Source of the DNA: Methanomicrobia archaeon
GTDB lineage: Archaea > Methanobacteriota_B > Thermococci > Methanofastidiosales > B48-G16
Length of the DNA: 6,781 nt
Assembly: GCA_023133315.1 (NCBI GenBank)
Contig: JAGLWR010000063.1
Location: 1-6,781, forward strand
Direction: 5' to 3'
Shown: piece after piece, positions 1 to 5,336 of the stretch
Numbering within the stretch: the stretch's first letter is position 1
Layout: each line of letters starts with the position of its first letter
Program-made: the position numbers and the translations under genes
Notes under the pieces: generated by a model
What the model saw: the letters and a program-made list of their open reading frames with translations, nothing else
The model's database searches: none
Told to the model about the DNA's origin: nothing

Positions 1-162
1 TTCCTCTCGACTGGAATTGTCAGAGAAACCTTCGCTACCTCTCATGATTTCTTTTCTAATTTCTTCTCCCGCTATCTCATTTAAACATTTGGTAAATTTC
101 GCTAACCAATATTTTTCAAAATCAAATTCTTCACTTATTTTATCACCTCTTTTTGAATTCAT
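1..162 (-). CDS. Partial paralogue of the adjacent cysteine-motif (DUF6144-like) protein, 5' part only
   Basis: This frame is open for 54 codons from the ATG at 162 to the left edge, so only the N-terminus is seen. It begins inside the end of the upstream gene (20 bp overlap), which suggests translational coupling as third gene of the flavodoxin operon. Residues 24-42 (TKCLNEIAGEEIRKEIMRG) align without gaps to residues 100-118 of the neighbouring 334-aa protein, sharing K, L, E, G, E, R, E and I at eight of 19 positions. The product is therefore probably a shorter paralogue that lacks the neighbour's N-terminal 95 residues. It carries Cys26 where the neighbour has Arg. From memory, similar archaeal and clostridial proteins have this kind of N-terminus followed by cysteine pairs, but that part is outside the window. 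The start is uncertain: a GGTGA lies only two bases before the ATG, and a stronger GAGGTGAT lies inside the gene at 142-149. Function unknown. Confidence 0.6.
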   Translation of the reverse strand, partial: MNSKRGDKISEEFDFEKYWLAKFTKCLNEIAGEEIRKEIMRGSEGFSDNSSREE

Positions 163-1147
163 CCTCACCGACAACTTCTTGGGGTAGATGTATGGCAAAG
201 GTACACACTGAATCACCTTTCAGTATTGATTCCACAACCTCAACTTGCACAGGTTGATCAAGGACAATCTCCCAATATACCTTGTAGTATCCTGCACTAC
301 AATTGCAGAATATAGGAGAAATTGGCTGTTTTGACTCTAACAGCGCTTCTTTCACCCACGGGCAATGACAATAATAGTAACGCTTTTTTTGCTCATCGGT
401 TTCTTTTAAATATTCCTTTGCCATATGAGGGATTTTCTTCGCAATAATCGTATCTCCTTCACGAATGCCCACTTCGATGGAAGGATCATTTTTTATAAGT
501 TCAAGCACTTCCTTGGTAATCTCCTGGGTGAAATAGAGACTTCCTTCTTTATAATGCTGTTCCAATTCTTTGATATACTCCCAGTGTTTGTTCTCAAGAA
601 ACTCATCAATGTTCTTTGATTTGAGAAATTTTTCTCTATCAGGCTTCCTCCCTTCTTCATAACGATCTCTCAATCCTTGATTCAAGAATTCAGTACAACG
701 TTTGACACCGAGTTTTTCTTCAAGTCTGGGTATTAACTTTTTGGTATATTCAGGTTTTTCCTTAGGATGTATTCCCAATGGTGGGAGTGAAATTTTTTCG
801 AAGATCTCGTTCCTGAAATCCTCACCAAATTCTTCAATTAATCGCTTGGAAAGATTCTCCATTACCTCTCTTCCATCGAGAACTTCCATTACCGCAACGT
901 AGAGATCATTGCTATTCTTAAAAAGTCCGTAGCGAAGTATACTCACGTAATTTTCAAAAGTGTTCTGCCCCTGATTGATTAAATAGACGGAATACTCATA
1001 AAAATCTTCTGGCGATGCCGTATCAATATTGTTTCCCCTTTTCTGTAAAAACTCATCAAATTCTTTTATAACCTTAATAGATACTTCAATTGTTTCTTTC
1101 TCTATTTTATTATTCTCCAAAAATTTCCTGAATTCTTCTTCGTCCAT
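143..1147 (-). CDS. Cysteine-motif protein (DUF6144-like) with N-terminal core-binding-like segment
   Basis: The gene encodes 334 aa, soluble, with no signal peptide or membrane segment. Residues about 20-85 have the spacing of a SAM-like, phage-integrase-type core-binding domain (FDEFLQKRG, then a YSVYLINQGQ helix and an NYVSILRYG helix), but no catalytic integrase domain follows. Residues 95-330 form a second domain ending in a conserved-looking block: CHCPW at 260-264, FCNCSAGYYK at 280-289, and a further Cys315 in DSVCTFAIHLP. The pairs Cys260/Cys262 and Cys281/Cys283, with Cys315, could bind a metal or take part in thiol chemistry. I recall this block from proteins labelled DUF6144, an uncharacterised family; that assignment is from memory. 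The gene starts 5 bp after the flavodoxin stop, with GTGAG upstream as a weak ribosome site, so they are almost certainly cotranscribed. Its stop lies inside the next gene, a probable paralogue. A redox- or ligand-sensing role is inference only. Confidence 0.75.
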   Translation of the reverse strand: MDEEEFRKFLENNKIEKETIEVSIKVIKEFDEFLQKRGNNIDTASPEDFYEYSVYLINQGQNTFENYVSILRYGLFKNSNDLYVAVMEVLDGREVMENLSKRLIEEFGEDFRNEIFEKISLPPLGIHPKEKPEYTKKLIPRLEEKLGVKRCTEFLNQGLRDRYEEGRKPDREKFLKSKNIDEFLENKHWEYIKELEQHYKEGSLYFTQEITKEVLELIKNDPSIEVGIREGDTIIAKKIPHMAKEYLKETDEQKKRYYYCHCPWVKEALLESKQPISPIFCNCSAGYYKVYWEIVLDQPVQVEVVESILKGDSVCTFAIHLPQEVVGEDEFKKR

Positions 1148-1152
1148 TCATC

Positions 1153-1638
1153 TCACTTCACAATTTTAGCCGTTAAGTCAGTGGTTCTCTTTCCAAGCTC
1201 TCTACATAACTTCTTTGCTTTCTCGTTCGGAGCACCCACACAAGCCACACCATAATGTTTGTTATCGGCTCTCCCCTGAACTATCATGCCATGAACCAGC
1301 ATTGCCTGTAAGATGGAGAGAAGCGTCGTTTCCGCACCCGTGGCAGTTCCGCCAGCACTGGTGAAAGCAGCACCTACTTTTCCAGTTAGCTTTCCGTGAA
1401 TCTTTACGGATTCGTCAAATAATTCCTTTACTTTCGACGACATCACTCCGTAATACGTAGGTGAGCCGACTATTATTCCGTCAGCTTCTAACAAGTTCTC
1501 CAGTTTGGTTTCATCCACTTTCTTAACGACTACTGTGGCTTCATTCATTTCTTTTACGCCCTCAGCCACCGCAAAAGCCATCTTCTCAGTATTTCCGGTT
1601 CTTGAATCATAAAATATTAAAATTTTTATTTCTTTCAT
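1153..1638 (-). CDS. WrbA-like flavodoxin / NAD(P)H:quinone oxidoreductase family protein
   Basis: The gene encodes 161 aa, typical of a short-chain, cytoplasmic flavodoxin. It opens with a beta strand and the FMN phosphate-binding loop SRTGNT (residues 12-17). It then has the isoalloxazine-side loop GSPTYYG (58-64) and a glycine-rich TSAGGTATGAETT stretch (93-105) that resembles WrbA and related quinone reductases. Such proteins bind FMN and pass one or two electrons to quinones, iron-sulphur proteins or other acceptors; the partner here is unknown. The frame is open back to an ATG at 1665, but I choose the ATG at 1638 because GGGTGAG precedes it at good spacing and homology begins at MKEIKILIFYDS. 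It is first gene of an operon with the DUF6144-like gene (5 bp gap). This suggests the flavodoxin supplies electrons to, or shares a signal with, those cysteine-motif proteins; that link is inference. WrbA itself is usually longer (about 200 aa), so I give no symbol. Confidence 0.88.
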   Translation of the reverse strand: MKEIKILIFYDSRTGNTEKMAFAVAEGVKEMNEATVVVKKVDETKLENLLEADGIIVGSPTYYGVMSSKVKELFDESVKIHGKLTGKVGAAFTSAGGTATGAETTLLSILQAMLVHGMIVQGRADNKHYGVACVGAPNEKAKKLCRELGKRTTDLTAKIVK

Positions 1639-1650
1639 GTTTCTCACCCA
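1639..1650 (-). promoter_or_regulatory. Ribosome binding site of the flavodoxin gene
   Basis: On the minus strand GGGTGAG lies a few bases before the ATG at 1638 and matches the archaeal GGTGA consensus. It decides the start in favour of 1638 over the upstream in-frame ATG at 1665, which has no such site. Confidence 0.7.
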
Positions 1651-1678
1651 TATATTATTTCTCATAAAATTGCTTTAG

Positions 1679-1697
1679 ATACTATAACTTGTAGTAT
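1679..1697. repeat. Inverted repeat ATACTA-N7-TAGTAT overlapping the flavodoxin promoter
   Basis: The two 6-bp arms (1679-1684 and 1692-1697) are perfect reverse complements separated by TAACTTG. The repeat lies between the TATA box and the predicted transcription start, where an archaeal repressor would block initiation. It is a candidate operator; no regulator gene is visible in the window. A 6-bp match can arise by chance in A+T-rich DNA, hence moderate confidence. Confidence 0.4.
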
Positions 1698-1704
1698 TTA
1701 TAAA
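1695..1704 (-). promoter_or_regulatory. TATA box of the flavodoxin operon
   Basis: The minus strand reads TTTATAAATA, preceded by an A-rich AAAAAG that could serve as BRE. The centre is near 1700, so transcription should begin near 1674, giving a leader of about 36 nt that contains the ribosome site. The element is nearly symmetric and reads TTTATAAAC on the plus strand too, so weak rightward initiation is possible. An inverted repeat (1679-1697) overlaps its downstream edge. Confidence 0.6.
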
Positions 1705-1743
1705 CTTTTTGTTCTGAGCTTTTCTTTAGAAACAGCTTTGTAA

Positions 1744-1893
1744 GTCTTACCTACAATTTATCGTATTCGAAATGGGACACTGGTATCCAAAGGATATTAT
1801 AAAAGAGCTGCTGCAAGAAAGTTTATCGTAAGAACATCTCTGATTCTTATTGCCATCTTAATCTTGTTGTGGGCATTCTCATTCTTCTTATAA
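1744..1893 (+). pseudogene. Possible remnant of a small membrane protein
   Basis: After a stop at 1741-1743 this frame is open for 49 codons to a TAA at 1891-1893. Its second half reads like the end of a membrane protein: a basic stretch, KGYYKRAAARKF, then a continuous hydrophobic helix from about residue 32 ending in WAFSFFL at the stop. No ATG, GTG or TTG precedes the helix in this frame, but an ATG at 1772 lies one base out of frame and would give a 40-residue protein beginning MGTLVSKGYY if one base had been lost or misread. It could be a decayed gene, a frameshifted small membrane protein, or a chance frame. I recognise no family. An 8-bp stem hairpin follows 5 bp after the stop, which supports a former transcription unit. 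Confidence 0.3.
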
Positions 1894-1898
1894 CAAAT

Positions 1899-1921
1899 AG
1901 TACTAAAGGATCGTTAGTACT
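1899..1921. repeat. Perfect inverted repeat AGTACTAA-N7-TTAGTACT
   Basis: Two 8-bp arms (1899-1906 and 1914-1921) are exact reverse complements around AGGATCG. It begins 5 bp after the stop of the short membrane-type frame, so it could be a transcript-end hairpin, although no clear T-run follows. It also shares TACTA/TAGTA half-sites with the repeat at 1679-1697, so a protein-binding site is an equal possibility. Confidence 0.5.
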
Positions 1922-1990
1922 CTCTTTGAACGTGATTTTATAGAAAAATTTTTTACCAGTAAACTCAAGTGAGGGATCTTGTAGGAGTGT

Positions 1991-2000
1991 TTTTAAAAAA
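1991..2000 (-). terminator. Possible oligo-T terminator of the acetyltransferase gene
   Basis: Directly after the stop codon the minus strand reads TTTTTTAAAA, and a second T-rich run follows at about 1945-1957. Archaeal RNA polymerase ends transcripts at T-runs without needing a hairpin. None is visible here, so this rests on base composition alone. Confidence 0.35.
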
Positions 2001-2816
2001 TTAAATTTCTTTCATTAGATCGTACTCTGCACCCACCTCTCTAAATCCAAACTTTTTATAAAGATTTTGAGCAGGGATATCATCTTTCGGAGTTCTTAAG
2101 GATATTTTTTTAACATTTTCTTCTCTGAAAAATTTTATCGCTTCGTAGGTGAGTCGTGACCCAATTCCTCTGCGCCTGAACTCTGGTACTACTGCAACTC
2201 GCGCATAATGCCCTCTTTCCTCCTCTGCAGAGACCATGAGATATCCTATTACTTTTTTGTCGTAGAAAGCAAGATCGAATATTATATTTTTTGGAGGATG
2301 TAGAAGCCCCTCTCGTGAAGTTTGCCATTCTGGTGAGAAGCAGGTTTCTTCGATCTTCATCACTTCATCTATATATCTCTCCTCAAATTTTTTGATAGTA
2401 ACATCAGGATTTCCTTTTGTTGAATACGCTAGATCACTTTTTTCGAAGGAAAGTAGTTCAGTAGTTATGTGGTACCCATGAGTTAAGAGATACTCCTTTA
2501 ATTGCTCCTGATTTTCGTCTATCCATACCCTCACGTTTCTACAGTTCTTTTTTTTAAACATCTTTTCCATCGTTTCTACTAAAGAGATTTCACCATCGGT
2601 TTGCATAGCTCTTACCTCCTTTATGGCACCTATATCCTCTCTCCAGAGATATCCGTAAGAAAATCCGACAATACTTTCCTCAAAAGCAATATACACAAGA
2701 TCATGATTATTTTTAACAAACTCTCTGAATCTTTTTTCTGGAAAATCAGAAAACTTCTTTTTAAACTCTATCAGCTCTTCAATTTCATCGCGCGTGGGAT
2801 TTCTTATCTCCATCAT
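2001..2816 (-). CDS. Two-domain GNAT-family N-acetyltransferase
   Basis: The gene encodes 271 aa, cytoplasmic. The C-terminal domain (about 138-271) is a complete GNAT fold resembling RimI: a strand, then the acetyl-CoA pyrophosphate loop RVAVVPEFRRRGIGSRL (206-222, with the R-R-G-I-G core), and the late motif AQNLYKKFGFREVG (249-262). The N-terminal half (about 3-125) looks like a second GNAT copy: YIAFEESIVGFSYGYL resembles the central strands and LKEYLLTHGYHI the closing motif. It has lost the R/QxxGxG loop, so it probably does not bind acetyl-CoA and may shape the substrate site or the dimer. These enzymes move acetyl groups to amines of small molecules or protein N-termini; the substrate cannot be told. 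I use the first of two adjacent ATGs (2816) because a TATA box lies about 26 bp upstream, making a leaderless mRNA likely. The gene stands alone. Confidence 0.88.
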   Translation of the reverse strand: MMEIRNPTRDEIEELIEFKKKFSDFPEKRFREFVKNNHDLVYIAFEESIVGFSYGYLWREDIGAIKEVRAMQTDGEISLVETMEKMFKKKNCRNVRVWIDENQEQLKEYLLTHGYHITTELLSFEKSDLAYSTKGNPDVTIKKFEERYIDEVMKIEETCFSPEWQTSREGLLHPPKNIIFDLAFYDKKVIGYLMVSAEEERGHYARVAVVPEFRRRGIGSRLTYEAIKFFREENVKKISLRTPKDDIPAQNLYKKFGFREVGAEYDLMKEI

Positions 2817-2833
2817 ACATGTTTTTCAATTTT

Positions 2834-2846
2834 GATATTATAAAAC
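2834..2846 (-). promoter_or_regulatory. TATA box of the acetyltransferase gene
   Basis: The minus strand reads GTTTTATAATATC, centred near 2842, which places the transcription start at or within a base or two of the ATG at 2816. There is no ribosome site, so the message is probably leaderless. A short repeat, TCTAA-AAA-TTAGA (2855-2867), lies just upstream; it may be chance. Confidence 0.55.
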
Positions 2847-2940
2847 TTTTGGAATCTAAAAATTAGAAGTACGAGATGGAATTATGCAATTATGTGGATA
2901 TGAAAGTTACAAATGGAGACAGAAAGGGGCATCTCTAGCT

Positions 2941-4098
2941 TCACGACTCTATCTGCGTAGGAGTGATTTCTCTGAATATAACAAGACCATCGAAAATCTC
3001 TCCAGCTGGAACATTCTGATTAAACAGAACCCACGTGGATCTATCAAAATTTACTTTGAGAGATTTGTTTGCCTCTAATTGTAAGTTAATGTAGACAATA
3101 TTATAATCCGGCACCTCATCAAGAATATCAGCCAGAGTAGAACCGTCATCGAAAAGTATTCGGTTAGGATCTTTATGGACTGATGACGTCCTCCTGTAGA
3201 AGGAGTTCCATCTCGCTCCCTCGAGACCCATTGCGCATATCGAACATATTTTCACCCCTGTTTCTGTCAGACGTTGAGCCCAGGGGCTTTCATATGGGTG
3301 ACTATTCATAGAATGATGTTTTTTTGCGTGCCAGTCTCCATATAAAGCAAGTACAGGAGCATTATTCAATTCTTTTAGAACATACTCCACATTTCGTGCA
3401 ATTGTTTCTTCGCGAATTGGTATCCGGAGCTCTGCTCTGTCCGCAAAATATAAGCATTGGATCGAAGCTCTTGCAGTTGCAAGTTTATTGATTATAGAAT
3501 CACTCTCTGCCACTTCTATAAACGTGTCTACTAATACCAGCGTATCATCTCTACTCCACTTCTCGAATTCCCCTAAGGGTGGGATTTGAATATGGTCAGC
3601 TAGTGCACCAATCTCTTTCTGTAGCACTTGGAGGTGCTCGTGAATCGTCGGAAGATGAGGACAAATATCAACTGCATGCACATGAATTTTCTCATTGTCA
3701 GATAATGATTGATTGAGTACACGGAGAGTTTGTAAAAATTCTGGAACATAACCTGTAATAGTCCATAATGTTTCAGTGTGCCCAAGAACGTATTCATTAA
3801 TCATCTTTTCAGCATATTGGGATTCTTCTATGATAATATCTCGCAATCCTATCTGTTCATGCAGTATCTTCATATACTCAAGAAAGAGTTGTTGTATTTC
3901 ATGTATACCATGTTCTTCTCCAATCACATAAACATCATACCCAGAGGTCGGAAACGGCAGGGCACTGGCATCATTGGCGACGTAAACGTCTGGACGTACC
4001 TCTACTGCTTCAGGAGTGTATGTGTCGTTTGTAGGAGTGCTTATGCAGCCTGTTAATATACAGGTTATAGCTAATATTACGAGAGTGGTTCTTCTCAT
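2941..4098 (-). CDS. Predicted lipoprotein, erythromycin-esterase (EreA)-like domain
   Basis: The gene encodes 385 aa. The N-terminus is a lipoprotein signal: basic MRR, a hydrophobic stretch, then ILTGC with the lipidated cysteine at residue 18, followed by a polar Ser/Thr-rich linker. The mature protein should be anchored on the outer face of the membrane. The remainder resembles the erythromycin esterase/EreA-type fold: GEEHGIHE (60-67) matches the family GExxHGxxE signature, followed by IIIEES (88-93), INEYVLG (100-106), HAVDICP (141-147), RNVEYVLKEL (235-244) and LYGDWHAKKHH (252-262). In Ere enzymes histidines and acidic residues of these blocks cleave a macrolide lactone. Whether this protein is a hydrolase is not known, and antibiotic inactivation is not implied. 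By eye, base composition looks richer in G+C than the neighbours, a hint of transfer. It is divergent from an ABC exporter, with a similar motif in both promoters. Start supported by the lipobox and an upstream GGAGGT. Confidence 0.72.
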   Translation of the reverse strand: MRRTTLVILAITCILTGCISTPTNDTYTPEAVEVRPDVYVANDASALPFPTSGYDVYVIGEEHGIHEIQQLFLEYMKILHEQIGLRDIIIEESQYAEKMINEYVLGHTETLWTITGYVPEFLQTLRVLNQSLSDNEKIHVHAVDICPHLPTIHEHLQVLQKEIGALADHIQIPPLGEFEKWSRDDTLVLVDTFIEVAESDSIINKLATARASIQCLYFADRAELRIPIREETIARNVEYVLKELNNAPVLALYGDWHAKKHHSMNSHPYESPWAQRLTETGVKICSICAMGLEGARWNSFYRRTSSVHKDPNRILFDDGSTLADILDEVPDYNIVYINLQLEANKSLKVNFDRSTWVLFNQNVPAGEIFDGLVIFREITPTQIES

Positions 4099-4107
4099 GA
4101 ATTATGT

Positions 4108-4113
4108 ACCTCC
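4108..4113 (-). promoter_or_regulatory. Strong Shine-Dalgarno site of the lipoprotein gene
   Basis: GGAGGT on the minus strand lies 9 nt before the ATG at 4098 and is the best ribosome site in the window. It fixes the start and shows this message, unlike its divergent neighbour, has a leader. Confidence 0.75.
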
Positions 4114-4128
4114 TTTCATGATAGTTAG

Positions 4129-4143
4129 ATTCCTAATACCTAC
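4129..4143. promoter_or_regulatory. Candidate operator, copy 1, in the lipoprotein promoter
   Basis: The plus strand reads ATTCCTAATACCTAC. It recurs with one extra G at 4290-4305. It lies between the TATA box and the expected transcription start of the lipoprotein gene, a place where a bound protein would repress. On the other strand it shows two TAGG units three bases apart. Confidence 0.4.
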
Positions 4144-4144
4144 C

Positions 4145-4159
4145 TAAGTATATATTTTT
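4145..4159 (-). promoter_or_regulatory. TATA box of the lipoprotein gene
   Basis: The minus strand reads AAAAATATATACTTA. A start about 26 bp downstream, near 4127, leaves a leader of about 29 nt holding the GGAGGT site. Less canonical than the TTTATAAA boxes of the other genes. Confidence 0.45.
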
Positions 4160-4278
4160 GTTATTTTTAAATGTTTGCGTCAATTTTGTTAAATGATGAT
4201 TTCTATATTCTCAAATCTAGGTTTCGCAAAAGTTAGAGAAGTTCACTATTCGAAAATACATCAGAACCCACACAAAAA

Positions 4279-4289
4279 CTTTTATAAAC
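4279..4289 (+). promoter_or_regulatory. TATA box of the ABC exporter operon
   Basis: CTTTTATAAAC, preceded by an A-rich CACAAAAA that could act as BRE, is centred about 24-26 bp before the ATG at 4308. No ribosome site lies between, so the exporter message is probably leaderless or nearly so. Confidence 0.65.
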
Positions 4290-4305
4290 ATTCCTAGATA
4301 CCTAC
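4290..4305. promoter_or_regulatory. Candidate operator, copy 2, in the ABC exporter promoter
   Basis: ATTCCTAGATACCTAC matches the copy at 4129-4143 except for one inserted G. It fills the space between the exporter TATA box and its start codon, in the same position relative to its gene as copy 1 but on the opposite strand relative to transcription. Confidence 0.4.
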
Positions 4306-4307
4306 AT

Positions 4308-5336
4308 ATGGGCAATATGGGAATAATCAAAGCTGAACATTTCACGAAGTATTATCCTCCTCCACGAAAGGGGACATTCGGATTCGTTGATCTGATAAAA
4401 GACCTAAGAAAACCGAGAGAGACGCTGCCCGCGTTGGTGGATGTTAACTTTGAAGTTAAAGAAGGCGAGATCTTTGGATTGTTGGGACCGAATGGAGCAG
4501 GAAAAACGACATTCTGTAAAATAATGAACGCACTGGTGATACCAACATCAGGACATATTTACATAGATGGCTGTGAATCTGTAAAAGAACACGAAAAGAT
4601 CACAAGAGAGATGGTAACTATTTTCGGAGGAGAAAGAGAGATGTGGGGTTTATTTTCATGGAGAGTGACTGTGGAACGGAATCTGAAGTATATTGCTGAC
4701 TTATGGAAGGTGCCTTCAGACCTTATAAAGAAAAGGATCGAGTATGCTCTGCAGATACTCGATCTTGAAGAAAAGAGAAAAGAGTGGTACCAGAAACTTT
4801 CAGCGGGCATGAAACAGAAGGTTCATCTATCTTTAGCATTTATCGTACAGCCGAAAATAATCGTTCTGGATGAGCCGACGATAAGATTGGATGTCCCGTC
4901 AAAAAGAAAGGTTCATGATGCTATAAAAAAAGAACTCTGCCAGAATTTAGGATCTACTGTTCTATTAACTACCCACGACATGAGTGAAGCAGACAAGATG
5001 TGCGATAGAGTTGCGATCCTCAATCAAAGAATTGAGTTTATAGATAAGCCCGAAAATATCAAAGAACTTTCAAAAGAGCATGAGATCCTTGAACTGAAGT
5101 TAAAGAACTTAGATCCAAAGATAAAACGCGGTCTTGAACCTTTTACGATAAGAACTGAGGAGGTATATGAAGACGGAATTTACAAAATGAAGATATTTTT
5201 TGAGGACAAAGAAAAGAACCTCCCTGAAATTTTAGGAGTTTTGAGAGATTCCAGAATCGAAGATATAAAAATGAGAACATCTTCTCTCGAAGACGCTTTC
5301 ATCTATTTAATCAATAGAGGTAAAAAACATGCTTGA
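4308..5336 (+). CDS. ABC-2 type transporter, ATP-binding subunit
   Basis: The gene encodes 342 aa, the usual length for an ATPase of ABC-2 exporters with a C-terminal extension. It shows Walker A GPNGAGKTT (60-68), the signature LSAGMKQK (164-171; the LSxGMKQ form usual in this subfamily), Walker B IIVLDEP (184-190) with catalytic Glu189, and the switch histidine His223 in TTHDMSEAD. The Q-loop region reads IFGGEREMW (105-113) without a clear glutamine. The D-loop has Arg193 (TIRLDV), where relatives mostly have Gly. Residues about 255-342 form the regulatory extension common to drug, lipid or polysaccharide exporters of this type. Two such subunits should pair with two permease subunits in the membrane and drive export; the substrate is unknown. 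I choose the ATG at 4308, though the fourth codon (4317) is also an ATG; neither has a ribosome site and the TATA spacing slightly favours 4308. It overlaps the permease gene by 8 bp. Confidence 0.93.
   Translation: MGNMGIIKAEHFTKYYPPPRKGTFGFVDLIKDLRKPRETLPALVDVNFEVKEGEIFGLLGPNGAGKTTFCKIMNALVIPTSGHIYIDGCESVKEHEKITREMVTIFGGEREMWGLFSWRVTVERNLKYIADLWKVPSDLIKKRIEYALQILDLEEKRKEWYQKLSAGMKQKVHLSLAFIVQPKIIVLDEPTIRLDVPSKRKVHDAIKKELCQNLGSTVLLTTHDMSEADKMCDRVAILNQRIEFIDKPENIKELSKEHEILELKLKNLDPKIKRGLEPFTIRTEEVYEDGIYKMKIFFEDKEKNLPEILGVLRDSRIEDIKMRTSSLEDAFIYLINRGKKHA

Larger units (their letters stand above)
1666..2000. other. Intergenic region between flavodoxin and acetyltransferase genes
   Basis: This 335-bp gap contains the flavodoxin operon promoter, two inverted repeats with related half-sites, a short rightward frame for a membrane-type peptide (1744-1893), and an oligo-T stretch just after the acetyltransferase stop. 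I find no tRNA-like cloverleaf and no convincing complete gene. Confidence 0.6.

Noticed and set aside
20..1147. Integrase or mobile-element gene, suggested by the core-binding-like N-terminus of the 334-aa protein
   Set aside because: No catalytic R-H-R-Y domain, terminal repeats or attachment sites are visible; the rest of the protein is a different domain.
1639..1665. Upstream in-frame ATG at 1665 as the flavodoxin start
   Set aside because: It has no ribosome site, and the GGGTGAG before 1638 plus the start of family similarity favour the inner ATG.
2866..3078. Rightward open frame beginning in the gap before the lipoprotein stop and running antisense into that gene
   Set aside because: Most of it is antisense to a well-supported gene, it has no promoter or ribosome site, and I recognise no family; best read as a chance frame.
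1981..4039. Three copies of GTAGGAGTG, near 1981, 2955 and 4030
   Set aside because: Two lie inside the lipoprotein coding sequence and flanking bases do not match; probably chance.
4193..4297. 34-codon rightward frame starting ATG-ATG in the divergent promoter region
   Set aside because: It runs through the exporter TATA box and lacks a ribosome site and any recognisable features.
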